NCBI GenBank assembly: GCA_033807775.1
Contig: CM066314.1
Coordinates: 92,420,929 to 92,484,928 of the forward strand
DNA: 64,000 bases
DNA from: Saussurea involucrata
Taxonomy: Eukaryota; Streptophyta; Magnoliopsida; Asterales; Asteraceae
Direction of reading: 5' to 3'
In this document: piece by piece, positions 11,701 to 23,600 of the stretch
How the letters are laid out: the number at the start of each line of letters is the position of its first letter
How positions within the stretch are numbered: position 1 is the stretch's first letter
Made by a program: the position numbers and the translations under genes
The notes under the pieces: generated by a model
What the model was told of the DNA's origin: nothing
The model's database searches: none
The model's input: the letters and a program-made list of their open reading frames with translations, nothing else

Positions 11701-13077
11701 AAATCCTCAGTAAGTATAGTTTTATCTTCTGTAAATAATAAGTAAATGCATTGCTTAAATTATTGTTTTGAAAGATTCTACTTCTATATGTAAATTCTTA
11801 AAACCTTCAATAGTTCTTGAAACTACAGAACTTCTGTAAGGTCTGCTCAGAACCTCTGACAACCTTCACAGAACCTCTGATAGACTTGATCTATGTACTA
11901 TGCAAAACTTATCATATTCTGATCCAAGCATAGATCAAGGGGGAGCAAAAGGAAAATTCTTGATCTACAGAAGTGATTAGATCAAGGGGGAGCAAAAGGG
12001 GCCCTCAAATGATCTACAGAGATAAATCTTTCAAAGGAAAGCCAAAGAAGAATGTCGATAATTTTCCATCGACAGAAGTAAGACAAAACTGCCGAGAACA
12101 GAAGAACCAAAAGGTATGTCTCTCGCACGAAAGGTTTTTAGAAAACAGTTTTCTAGGACAAGAATTGTCAAATATGTCCTAAATATACTGTGAATAACAT
12201 TTCAAAAATCAAAAGTTCAAAAGGTTCAACAAAATTCGAAATAGTAGAAATTTAAGGTCATAGAGCTTCTGCTGAGCTCAACAGAGCTTCTGCAGGAAAT
12301 ATGCTCTGTGATCATAAATTAACCCTCTGTCGATCTTTTGGAATGATATCTCGAACAAAACGTTTATCAAAATAGTTTTCTCGGACACCAACCTTCAAGA
12401 ATGTGCGAAAAACATCTCTTAACACAGATCAAAAATTGGGTGATCAGAAAGTTAATAGAATTCAAGTTATAAGATTTTTTTCTCTCATAGAGCTTCTGCT
12501 GGCTCTTGCAGAGCTTCTGCAAGTTCCATCAGAGCTACAAAACCTCTGTGAGTAAAATTTCTTGACAAAATCCTATTGATCTTCTCCAATATCTTTACAA
12601 ACGTTTTCGTTTAAAGAAGAACCTTCAGAAATGATAACAATGAGATATATGAGAAAAGGGTTAAATTTCAAAATTTTCAACATCACAGAGCTTCTGTAAA
12701 CTAACAAAGGCTCTGCTATTTTGTTAATTTGGGCATTTCTGTAACAATAACGGTTACTTTTACTGAGAGTGAAACTCATATGGCTAAGAACAACTCCACG
12801 CGCCTAGCATTAATGGGCCGCGCACGACGTCCTGTCATCTTCTGACATGGCCTACGTGTCCCATTTTCATTGGGCAAACATGAAACGTTTTTTTTTGGTA
12901 AGTTGAACCCGCCGCTCAAACTCGAGTGCGGATTCCAAACTTTAATCCATTGCCATATATTTTACCCTTTCGAAGTCTACCGTTTTACCATCCTATAAAA
13001 ACAAACCTTCCCCTCTCATAAAACTTTTTACAAACTCTCATCTTCTTCTCCGACGATACCATGCAAAACACTTGCAA
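11701..13077 (+). other. Post-pol spacer of element A with PPT-like tracts
   Basis: There is no coding capacity I would support. It holds AAGGGGGAGC at 11937-11946 and about 11984-11992 inside a 47-48-bp unit (three units in A2). CAGAGCTTCTGC-type words follow (about 12260-12550), then the promoter-like segment before the extra ORF. The matching A2 region is 48298 to about 49425. Confidence 0.85.
12994..13000 (+). promoter_or_regulatory. TATA box of a putative internal promoter for the A extra ORF
   Basis: TATAAAA is followed by a pyrimidine-rich leader (CTTCCCCTCTC, CATCTTCTTCTCC) and an ATG at 13078, about 80 bp downstream. That spacing is normal for a plant core promoter plus short 5' UTR. 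An out-of-frame ATG at 13061 overlaps the start. Function is inferred. The same arrangement occurs in B (501) and K (58117-58124). Confidence 0.55.
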
Positions 13078-16000
13078 ATGGCTTCATCTTCTCGAGCTAC
13101 ATCCTCTGAACTCTCTCCGGCGAACTCAACGGAAAACTCCCCTGCTCATTCAGAACATTCTGAAAACCCCAGCCTTGCAAGAGATATTGAACAACAAGAT
13201 TCCGGGGACTCCGCAGACTTTGCTCCGACGACACACTTGCAAAACTTCATAGCTAAGGATCATTTCGAAGCCACTCTTCCTATCAAATCCAACAACTGCT
13301 ATTTTGTCCCCTCACCCACTACTTTCGGCGAAGCCCATGCCATACTTCTGAACATCATGGAAAACCATGTCCTCTTCCCTCTACTATCAAGAACCCCTAA
13401 CAAAATTCCAGTCCGTTATTTGAACCAATTTTGGCAAAGCTGCCGATTTGATAAAGACGATTCTCTTATCAAAGGGTACATTTCAAGACCTGATAAATCT
13501 GAGCATCTTGAAATCAAGTTCAACAGAACAATGTTCTCACTTGAATTCAACCTACCAACAAGGGGTCTTCTGGGATTGAAAAGTTATGCAGAGCAACCAA
13601 CAGACGAAGAGCTCTGTCGATTCGTGGAAATGCTTGGGTACAACACCCAACTACGGAAGAGAAATGACTTCCGCAGAGGCCGATTACCACCTCTGTGGAA
13701 CACCTTGTTCTCTATTCTTAACAGATGCCTGACAGGAAAGATAGGGAGTATTGACCAGAGCTCACATCAAATCTTGAGCATCATGTATGGGGTTTACTAT
13801 GATCTTCCACTAGATTATGCGACCATAATGATGCAAGAGATCGTAAACACCATCGACAGAAAGAACAACTCGAAAAGGGTCAAAGAGAACGATCCCAACT
13901 TTCTACCACCTCTGCAATTCCAAAGAATATTGGGAGTACTGTTCGAACCTCTGCTGTTAATCCAAAATTGGCCAATGGAAGGGCCAACTCCCAAACAGTT
14001 CCCGATGAACAAAAATACCCCCACTGATCATGCTGATGGCTACTCACACTGCAGACCTCTGTCAAAGAAACTTCTGCGCTACGCATCGAACAAATCCCTT
14101 AAGAAAGAGTATATACGCGATCATAGAACTCCAAAACCGAGTCCTATGACACCCCCGCGTTTAGGTGTCCCCCTAGGAACAATGATAGCAAAACCTCTTT
14201 CCACTCAAGCAGAAAAGGATCACAAGTTAGCAAAACACATGGCTATTCAACTCAGCTTCATAGCCAAACGCGCAGAAATAATGGGAAAGAAATCTTCAGC
14301 AAAGATCTCTGCTTCTACTCCAAAAGCTAAGAAGAGAAAAACTGCAGAAGGCACATCAACTAGCACTGCAGAAGATAGACCTTCACCTCCCCATGCCACA
14401 GAGATTGGCTCCTCTGCTCCTCCCCTTTTCACAAAACAGAAAAAGAAAAGATCCAAATCTACAGAGGAAGGGGCACCAAAACCAAAAAGGAGGAAAACCA
14501 AAAAGAAGCATGGTAAATCACTTAAAAAATTGGTTACCATTGCAGAAGAGGCAATCATAGAGGGTGAAACTGCAGAAGAAGAAGATGCAGAAATAGGAAT
14601 GACAGAAGAAGGATATCAATCACCCTATCAATCTCCAAATAGATTTGCTCACCAGGGAGACCTGAATGATTTCCTACAGAACCCCGAAATTGCAAACACC
14701 CTTAATACAGCAGGGTGGACGGCACAACCTCTCGACCACCACTCTCCAGAAGAACAAGATTTCTTCATTTCTGGCATTGACACACATCTACAAGAAGATG
14801 ACACAACACTCAGAAATCAACCAGCCGAAACCCCTGTGATTTTACAAAACCCTTTCATTCAAGGATTGGACGTCCACAGAAGAAGTCCAAACCAAGCTTC
14901 AGAAGAAACAGAACAAACCAAAGCTGAGTGGAATACAACTGAAGTTACAGAGGCAACGGTTGTAGAAGAAACCACAGAAACAGGGATAGAAATCTCAGAG
15001 GTAGATTCAGATGAAGAAGAGGCTATCTGGATACGAAAAGGTCTCTATCATCCTCATGTCATGAGCTTATACGGATCTCATCACATGTATGACTCCTTGC
15101 GCACAGAGCAAGGAACTTCCACAGAACCAGAAGAAGAAACAAGAAAAGATGCCGAAGTTGAAGAAGGCACACAACCAAACCCAACTCCCAGTGCAACCCA
15201 CATTTCTAACTCCGCAGGTCTAGCTGCAGAAGGAGTTATTGAAAAAGAGCAGCACAACTCGATCCTAACCCAACCCATCCAGCCAGAGGTTACTCTTTCA
15301 ACCTTTGTGCCCACAGAAACCGGGGAATCCATTCCTAGGGAGTCTCCTCAAAGAGACTCACATAATGTTCGTGATCAATCGCCCCAGATCACACAAGAAC
15401 ACCCTACAGAGGAATTCGTTTCCTCTGTCACGCACACATTAAGGCCAAACCTTCTTTCAGAGAGAAGTAGTAAGCACAGAGACGAAGAGACTCTAGACAA
15501 GTCTCCTAGTCAACAGAAGGACATTCCAATACCCACCTCTGGAGTGGATTTGGACTCTGTTCTTCACAGAACTTCTGTAGAGAACGAAACTCAGGTTTCC
15601 TCTCGAGGATCAGAAGGAAATCCTTCCACCCCCATCTTACAAACAAGGGTGAACGAAGGTGTCCCAGGAACAGGGACTCACTCTGGAGACGAATGTGTTC
15701 CTCCAGAGGTTACACAAGGAACACAAGTATCAAGGGATGAGTTCCAAACCCTTGTCACCTCTGTGAACCAAACAATGAAAGAGTTGCAAAGCTCTTTCAA
15801 ATCCTTGGCAGAGACAACATCTACAGCTCTCTTGAATCTGAACACCAAAATGGACGATCTGTCCACAGAGGTGAAAACCGCCATCTCATAGATGAAGTCT
15901 TCTGCAACAACCACTGCCAAAGAAACAGCCACTTCTGCCGCTCATCAATTCGAAACAACTGCAACTTCTGCGTTCAGGGACTCGGTCAAAGATTTCCTTG

Positions 16001-18129
16001 AACAATTGAATACGCAATCCAACAGAGCAGAGGGCATTACTCCTGCAGACTTACAGAATGCGTTATCACAAGTTCAAGCAGAGGCAATACGAACCACGAC
16101 AATGATGCAGCCAAAAGACTATATGACCAGAGCACAGCTAACAGAGCTAGGACAAAACGTCATAAACCAGGTCACAGAAGTCATTGTCTCCTTCACAACT
16201 GCAAATGCCAACTATGTGAAGGACTTCAAGAAAAGTGTCGGCAAAATGCGTTTCAAGACAGAAGCAGAGCTTGCGACATTTATTGGTCTCTGCGATGATA
16301 TATGTGAAAAATTGAAGGCAGCAGGAGCTGAATTGCCAAAGAAGCCCAACACTTCTTGCAGAGCAGATGGTACTTCGGATAAGAGTCAGGATGATTCTGA
16401 TGATGACCAACCTGGTCCATCAGATAATCATGAGGGGGAGAATTTAAGGGAGAAAGCTACGAGCAGAGGAATTCAATCTCCACCAATCGCAGCAGAACCA
16501 ATTAGCCAAGCCCCTCAAGAACAAACCCAACAACAAACTCAAAGAACCACAGAGAATACACCCATCTCTGTGGATTCAACCTCTGAAGAACCCAACACTA
16601 CAGAAGCAGATAAGCAAACCTCAGAGGCAACTACCACCCCTGAGGTAATTACTTTGGAAGAATCCGATCAAAGAACCACAGAGAAAACACCCACCTCTGT
16701 GGAAACACCCCAAACCATACCCAGAAGAAAGTCGATTGCCACCAAACCAAAAAGAGCAACGACCTCTGCTTCTGACATTGTAAAAAGGATGCACACAACA
16801 ATGAGTGATCGTATGGTGAAGAGAGAAGAAGAAAGGCACAGGTTCACTTTAGCTTTCAGAATGGCAAGAAGATTCAATGACAACACTTCATCAACAGAAA
16901 CTGAGCTCACAGAAGAAGTCACCAAACAACCTCCAACAGAGGTTACAGAGAAAGTCAAGCCAACAGAACCATCGCCACAAAAGTCCTCTAAGTCACAATC
17001 GTCAAAATCCACAGAGGCAACCTCCATCAAACCTACAGAAGTGCAAACCTCAAATCCCACAGAAGCAACAGGTTCTGCCACGACAACAAAAGATAAAGGC
17101 AAAGGGATACTGACAGAAGAGCCTAAGAAGAAGAAAACATTGTCAAAGCCAACAGAGAAACTGATGAAGAGTGCGTTTGACGCCTTTCAAACCCCAAAAC
17201 CCGAAGAAGTTGACTGGGCACATGGATTGAAGCCTCTGTCAGAAATTCCTTTAACTGGTAGAGCTGCAGAAGTTGTTCAACAGATGGAGAGTCTCAGAAG
17301 ACAAATTCCACGACCTGGTCCAACACATGAAGAAGTGGAAGAAGTGGTATACAAATACCTCTACAAACAATCCTTTCAGACAAATCATCCAGTAGATCAT
17401 GTGACAGATCCAAGGATCAGAGAAGAATTTGAGAACATCTTCACAAGAACAAAGCCAAGAACCAAAGCAGATGTCTTCTCAATTCACAAAATCAAAAAGG
17501 TGATCTTCTGTCGATTCTCCTTCACAAGAACCTATCCAAGGGTCAGGTACAATCTTTACAAAGTCAGAAGAGAGAACAATTCAGAATCTACCTTCGCTGA
17601 CGCTGACTTAAGAAACATCAATCCATACGATCTACCTGACCTTCTGCAATAGACAAATGACAACTACAACACAGAGGCAAACACCAGAGCCTATAAAGTA
17701 TTGAGAAAAGCGATGAGGGAAAAGCTTCTGCTCTACAGCATCATAGATTTCCAGCTGGGAAAGGATCTCGGTCTCAAACATCTGGATCTACGACCACCAG
17801 AGGATCGCTGCCCACCAGACGCCATACCAAACTCAATCATCACAGAACCACGGTTTGGGTTAGTATTTCAAAACCCTCAAGGCGAAACTAAACTATTTGT
17901 ATGCATGGACTGTCAGAAGTACGCAACAAATACTCTGAACAAGTTCAGAGCAAGCCTTGTGAAATACAGAGGTTCAAAGAAAATGGAAAAAGATGCTGCA
18001 GATGCTATCATAAGAGAGATTGACGCAACAATTCGCCTAAGAGAACTCTGCATCAGATTCTACAAAGAGATCAGAAAAGTTGGAAGAGGCAACAGAAGCT
18101 ACAATGATTTCAAAGATGCCAAAATCTGA
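13078..18129 (+). pseudogene. Extra ORF (aORF) of element A, about 1,680 codons with two in-frame TAG stops
   Basis: The start is taken as ATG 13078 (MASSSRATSSEL); a TTG six bases upstream is in frame but less likely. About residues 50-290 form a globular region (YFVPSPTTFGEAHAILLNI, IPVRYLNQFWQSC, WNTLFSILNRCL, IMYGVYYDLPLDYATI) shared with the B and K extra ORFs. The middle is Thr/Glu/Lys/Pro-rich with basic clusters (KKKRSK, KPKRRKTKKK) that could be nuclear localisation signals, followed by helical segments. About 17460-18129 is a C-terminal domain (FADADLRNINPYDL) also shared. TAG codons at 15889-15891 and 17650-17652 interrupt an otherwise single frame. I see no signal peptide or membrane span, so an envelope role is doubtful. 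Confidence 0.85.
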
Positions 18130-18303
18130 TTCTCAGACCTCCAATCTCTGCAAACAAAGTTAAAAGTTTATCTTTCATTGTACTCAAATGTAAAATGTCT
18201 CTGGCATATTTCTAAATGAAAGAAATTTCGAGGTATTGTTTAACCTCTGTCTTATCCAACTTAGCCTAACTAAACTCAAAGTCAAATTTTTATTTTTCAC
18301 TAC

Positions 18304-18315
18304 TTAGGGGGTGAT
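18304..18315 (+). other. Polypurine tract of element A
   Basis: TTAGGGGGTGAT directly precedes the 3' LTR. B, E, J and K carry AGGGGGAGAT here, so A has a T where the others have A. It would prime plus-strand synthesis. Confidence 0.9.
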
Positions 18316-19143
18316 TGTTAGCTTCAATCTTCCTAATCATAGAAATACTTAGAAGTAGTGAAAAATAGGCTAAGTATAGAAAAACCTCTCACAGAGGCTC
18401 TGCCACTTCTTCCAGATGATCAAGTCCAGAAAGCCACAGAAGCTACAGAGGTAATCACAGAACCTCTGTAGTGCGCAAGAAGAAGATCAACTCGGAAACA
18501 AGTGGACTGCTCCACAGAAGGTCAGACCATAGAACCTCTGTAATGCCTTACAGAGGCTCTGTGGTCTGCTATGAAGACTTGGAAGATATTACTGGATACG
18601 TTCATCAACTTGCATGGAAAAGTACTGTCAAAACACGTGTCAAGCTCTGAGTGGACTCAATAGGGCATGGTACAAAATAGACGTCTGCGCCATTTAATGC
18701 ATTTACCAATAGTACATCTGCTCCATTAAATGCGCATGGCTCAAACAACTGTTCACACCATCCAGTTCACTATTCATGCCGTAAAAGGAACAGTGACCTA
18801 CTTCATAGTCTTCTAAGAGTAGTATAAAAGGAAGTCTCATGTTGAGATCTTCCTGAGAACGAATACACAAGGAATCACTAATACTCTCAAACTTTATTGT
18901 CAAATATCTGAGTGTTATATTCTCACACACACCAACAGTTCTTAATCTGTTCTTCGTGTTCTTATTATATATTGAATAACAGTAACTGTTCAAGAAATCC
19001 TTTTTATTCCTTACTGTTTTCTTTATATATGTGCGTTCTAACATCTATCAAACATATCTGTTAGTTTAAATACGCTTCCGCATTAAACTCTAAATTCCAC
19101 TAATAGACTGTTAATCTTGATTAAGTGTATCTGGGTTCCAACA
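18316..19143 (+). repeat. 3' LTR of element A
   Basis: It is the 828-bp partner of 4146-4973. By eye it differs at about six sites (for example near 18386, 18403, 18417, 18521, 18532 and 19098). TATAAAAG occurs at about 18823. Confidence 0.97.
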
Positions 19144-20220
19144 GGAACAATACAAGAATTGGTCACCTTTGATACATCAGATAGGCCTGCTCTCAACCTG
19201 ATTGATCTAGACACCGAGATCGACCCGGAGACCTAAAATGCATGGTACAAAAAAGCCGCTAGTGCTGCAAATCTCCAGGTAAACCTGATCTTCCCTACTG
19301 ATGAAGACAACAATGTAGACTACGACCAGTTTCTGCTGCAAAACCTTTATGGTACACCCATTCACTCTGCTCAAGCCACCGAAACTTCTTCAATACCCGA
19401 AACTTCAACCGTTACATATCCGACATCTCCCCAAGTACCGACAGCTTCTGATCTTCCTCCTCCTCAACAGCAACAAATCCGATGGGAAAAGATCACGATA
19501 CTTATTCCTCACCTGGAGGAAACACTGAAAAAGTTGTTCGTTCACAGGTTACGCCCTATCGAGCCTTCCTTTTGCCTTGGTAATTACAGTTCCGACCCGG
19601 AATACCAAAGTCAGTACATAAACGCAATGAAGCGGTGTCTGCCAGTTAGCCAAGTCAGAACAAAGCACAAGATCACCGAAGTGCTCAACGTCCAAACAGG
19701 TAGAATTCTTAAAGTTATGTTTCCCGTTTTCACCGTCCGACGAGAAGACGGAAATGAATGGCGATTTTTCGAAGCTGACTTCAAGAACCTCCGACCGTTC
19801 GACTTCTATGCTATACTGAAAGACCTCCGAACCAGAACCATCCAACCGCTTCAAGTAACCAAAGTGCTCGAAGCTGTTCGTCGATTCCTAGTCCGTACAA
19901 TTATGATGTCCTATCTTACATACTTCCAAATGGCAATCGAGAACAGAGCAAAGAAGGTAAACCTGATAAAGCCGAATCTGAAAGCGCCCGAACTGAAGAT
20001 GTATCCCGAGAACGCACTGCTTCTGGAACCAGAATTTGGATTGTCTACATCAACGATCAGAACGAAAAGAGGTTTCTCCGCTTCAGCCAAGTCGACAAAT
20101 TCTGTGCTGCCACGCTCTTCAAAGTTCAAGATGCTCTTCGAAAAATCATCACTCACGAGTCCGAAAACAAAAGGTATTCGTATATTCCCAATCCGAATGA
20201 AACAACTGCTCGGGAATTAG
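19144..20220 (+). pseudogene. Extra ORF of element B, C-terminal part
   Basis: This resumes the B ORF after element A (second GGAAC duplication at 19144-19148). An in-frame TAG lies at about 19234. The open stretch 19534-20220 encodes the C-terminal domain (KITEVLNVQTGRILKVMF, FFEADFKNLRPFDFYAIL, MMSYLTYFQMAIE), which has the same outline as the C-terminal domains of A, E and K. The stop is at 20218-20220. About 110 bp of non-coding DNA separate it from the PPT. Confidence 0.8.
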
Positions 20221-20330
20221 AAGTGATTGAAGACCGCATAGACTACCGCCGAGCCATCCGAATGTTCGAGGTACACTTTGCGCTCCGAAAATGATATGTT
20301 GATAACTGGCGCGAACTCGAACTTCGATTC

Positions 20331-20342
20331 AAAGGGGGAGAT
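20331..20342 (+). other. Polypurine tract of element B
   Basis: AAAGGGGGAGAT immediately precedes TGTTAGGG, the LTR start. Confidence 0.9.
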
Positions 20343-20684
20343 TGTTAGGGAAATATTTGGTTGAATAGAAGTTCAAGGGCTGAATGGTTATTTCTTATAT
20401 TTGAGCCTTATTAGTGAACGGGTCGTGGGCTTGTTACCACAGACCCAACATATATAATGTTGTTTAGCTTAGAAAAATAAGCTAGTTGTCATTTTACTTT
20501 CTCAAAGCTTATTGTAAACTCTCTCCACAATTGAAAGTGAATTGGATGACCAGTTGAAATCATACCAACCTGTTTCTTATCTATTGATTTCTTATTGTTC
20601 GTTGCACGAATCTCGAACTCATAGTTCCTTTAACTTTCCATTCATAATTGAATCTTTATGAAATCAGAACATTTTATGTTCACA
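20343..20684 (+). repeat. 3' LTR of element B
   Basis: It begins TGTTAGGGAAATA after the PPT. No second copy is in the window, so the end is inferred: TTCACA at 20679-20684 is the last plausible CA before minus-strand C coding sequence resumes. If so the LTR is about 342 bp. A TATA-like TATATAATG lies near 20450. Confidence 0.6.
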
Positions 20685-20689
20685 AAATT

Positions 20690-23600
20690 GTTTCTTTTCT
20701 TCTTGAAAACTTTAGGTTGAGACAGTCTTCTTTTCTTTAGATTTAAACAAGTTTTCATTCATCTTTCCTTTTGATTTAGATTGAGAAATGTTTTCAATCG
20801 TCTTTCCTTTTGTCTGAGTTTGAGAAACCATTTCAGTCTTCTTATCTGAATTCTGTTTTGTTTTAGTCTTAAAAGATGATTTAAAATTTTGAATTATGTT
20901 CTTCTGAGAAAGCTGAAATGATTGACTACCACAATGAACACATTTAAGATTCTTTCTTGCAAGAGATAGCAAATCTGAATCAAAAGACTTTTTGCTTTTA
21001 TTGATAGTATTCATATTACAATTGCATTCAATACAAGAACTACTAGCTTTGAGTTCAGAAGTAGTGTTCAACAAGATATCCTCAGAAATCTTTTTCAGAT
21101 CATCTTTCCTTTTGCTTTCCTATTTTCCTGAAACATTCAACTTTTCAGAATTAGTAGATGATCTAGATGATTCACCATGCTCATATGTACTTGATTCGTC
21201 AAAGAATTTCTTATTTTCTTCTAATGCTTTAATCTTAAAAAGATAATACTCAGCTTTTAATTTCTCAAGCACTGTTATATTCTGGACATAAGTGTTGTTT
21301 TCCTTTAAAACTTCTTCCAGTTTAAAATCAACATCACAAAAATCATTTTCAAGTTCATCAAAACTTTTCCTTAACTCTTCAAGTTCTTGGTTAACCAGTT
21401 TAAACCTCTTTTCAAGTTCTGAGAAACTTTCTGAATTAGCAATCTCATAATTTTCAGTTGATTCAGAGTTCTGAGTAGCAGTCTCAGAATTCTGACCTAT
21501 AGACTCAGAATTCTGACTAATGGATTCAGAATTCTGACTTAAAGATTCAGAATTCTAACTAACTGTTTTAGAATTCTCTTTGTTTTCAGAAACCTTGCTT
21601 GCATCAAATATACTCTCAATGTCAGTATAGGAGAAACTTGTTTGTTTATCTTTGTAACTAACATTCTGAGAATCATACTTGAATTTAGCATCATTGTATC
21701 TTGGTTTTTCTTCTGTTGGTTTTAAAAAAATATCTTAACCTTGTCTTCTGAAACTTCTGGTTTTTTAACTTTTGGTTCAGAAATGATTTCATTTGTTTTT
21801 ACAGAACTCGATTTTTGTAGATTATCAGAACTAGTTATTGAACTTGCAGGTCTCACAAAAATTTCAACTAACTCTGGGATATCAGGTTTAGGAACATGTA
21901 GATTCTCAAAATCATAAAGGTTTATTGGAGCCTTTTGCAAAATAACATTTCCCTCCAAACCTAATCCCATTTTTGGAATATAAAATCTTGTGTCTTTAAC
22001 ATTGCTTGTGAGAAGACTCAAGGTTTGTTGAGTTTGACCTCTTTTTAAAATAATATCTTCTAACTCTTTGACTTTAGTATATAAATTCTTTCTTTCATCA
22101 AGCAACATATCAAATTTAATTTGTAAATCAACTTGTTCATCTTTTACTTCTGAAAGTTCATCTTTTAATTCAGAATTTTTTTTCTAAAGATCAGAATTTT
22201 CTTTTCTGACTGCTTGTTTCTCATTCTCAATTTCTTCAACTTTTTCTTTAAGCAATTTTTTTTCTATTCTGAATTTGTTAACCAGAATCCTTTCATCTTT
22301 GAACAGTTTTCTGAGATTAACAAATTCAGATTTCATATTTCTAATTTGAATCATTAAATCAATTTCAAGACTAGAGTGTACCTCAGCTGAAGATTCAGAA
22401 CCTCCTTCTTCATAATCTGAGTCATCTTCATCACCCATTTTGCCATGTAACTTTGCATTTGTGAGAAGTGAATGCAATCCTCTTCATCAGAAGAATAATA
22501 CATCCAGTTTTCTTGTTCTGCTAGGAGTGCAATCCCACTGTCTTTGGTTTTGGTCAACAGAGCTTTTTCTTTGCATAATACTCATAGTCTTTAACAACTT
22601 TTACTCTGCAATCCCTTGCAAAATGACCAGGTTTCCCACACTTGAAACATAAATCCTTCTCTCTTCTCTCATCCTTCTCTTCTTTCTTCTCATACTTATT
22701 TTCTTCTTTCTTTTCATACTTATTCTCTTCTCTATCATCGTTCTTCTAATATCTCTCATCTGAACTCCCCTGTTTCTGTACTTACCTTCAAATTTCTTTT
22801 TTCCATACCTTTTATTAAAGGTATTAGTCAACAATGCTAATTTCTCAGCAATTAACTTGATATCTGCATCCTCATCAGAACCTTCTTCCTTCTCAGATTC
22901 CTCCTCTAACTTGGGAATTTCAGACAAAAACACATATTTCTTTGTTGTTTTGTTGATTTTGGATTTTGAAAGCAAAACTAATTGATCAGAAACACTTTTC
23001 TTTTCCTCAACCACTTGCTTAACCGAATCCTTATGCTGATTCAGAACACAAAATAGATCATTCAGATCTTCTTCACACATATCTTTATTCATTTGAAGAC
23101 TTATTGCAAAAGATGACCATTCTGAATTTAGATAGTTCATAAACTTGTAGTTGATCTCTGACTTGGTTTTCTTTAGCCCATTCATTCTAAGATCATTCAA
23201 TATTGTGCAAAACTTGTTGTAAGTCTGAGTTAAACTCTCAGATTCCTTTGCTTTGAATCTCTCATATGCATTGATGCATTGATTCGGTTTTGCTTGAATT
23301 GATTTGGTTGTTCCAAGCATCTGCTTCTCCAGTTCATCCCACATTTCTTTAGCGGATGTTCCACTATCAATCCGATTGAAGATGTCATTGGGAATTGCTA
23401 AAGTCAACAAAGTAACAGCTCTCTTATCAATTGCTTGTCTCTGTTTCTGCGTTTCAGTATACTGAGAAAAACGTTTCTTCACCCTAGTAGCAGGAATCTC
23501 TGGTGTAGTATTTGTTGCAAGTGTGGCAGCAACATCAACATAAACTTCAATTGGACCTTCACGAATTGAGATCATCAAATTCTCATCAATATTATCCAAG

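Larger units (their letters stand above)
4146..19143 (+). mobile_element. Element A: full-length Sirevirus-like Ty1/copia retrotransposon (14,998 bp)
   Basis: The order is 5' LTR 4146-4973, PBS, gag, pol, a spacer with PPT-like tracts, TATA box, extra ORF, PPT and 3' LTR 18316-19143. Both LTRs are 828 bp, begin TGTTAG and end CCAACA, and differ at about six positions by eye (about 0.7%), indicating a recent insertion. A perfect 5-bp duplication flanks it. The size and post-pol ORF fit the SIRE1/Maximus lineage. Lesions in gag (a stop and two indels), pol (one stop) and the extra ORF (two stops) mean this copy is probably not autonomous. A2 at 40695 is a close relative. Confidence 0.97.
1..20684 (+). 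mobile_element. Element B: 3' portion of a Sirevirus-like Ty1/copia retrotransposon, split by element A
   Basis: Only the part of B downstream of pol is inside the window: GGGGGAG tracts, a promoter-like region, a long extra ORF, a polypurine tract at 20331-20342 and a 3' LTR from 20343. Element A (4146-19143) interrupts it in the extra ORF, and the reading frame before and after A is the same once A plus one target duplication (15,003 bp, divisible by three) is discounted. Gag, pol and the 5' LTR must lie left of base 1. B's right end meets minus-strand gag sequence of element C, so B most likely inserted into C. Its LTR end at 20684 is inferred from a CA dinucleotide and is not confirmed. 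Confidence 0.8.

Noticed and set aside
15889..15897. SIRE1-type stop suppression at the extra-ORF TAGs
   Set aside because: The bases after both TAG codons (ATGAAG, ACAAAT) do not match the CARYYA readthrough context, so I treat them as ordinary nonsense codons, with the test noted in findings.
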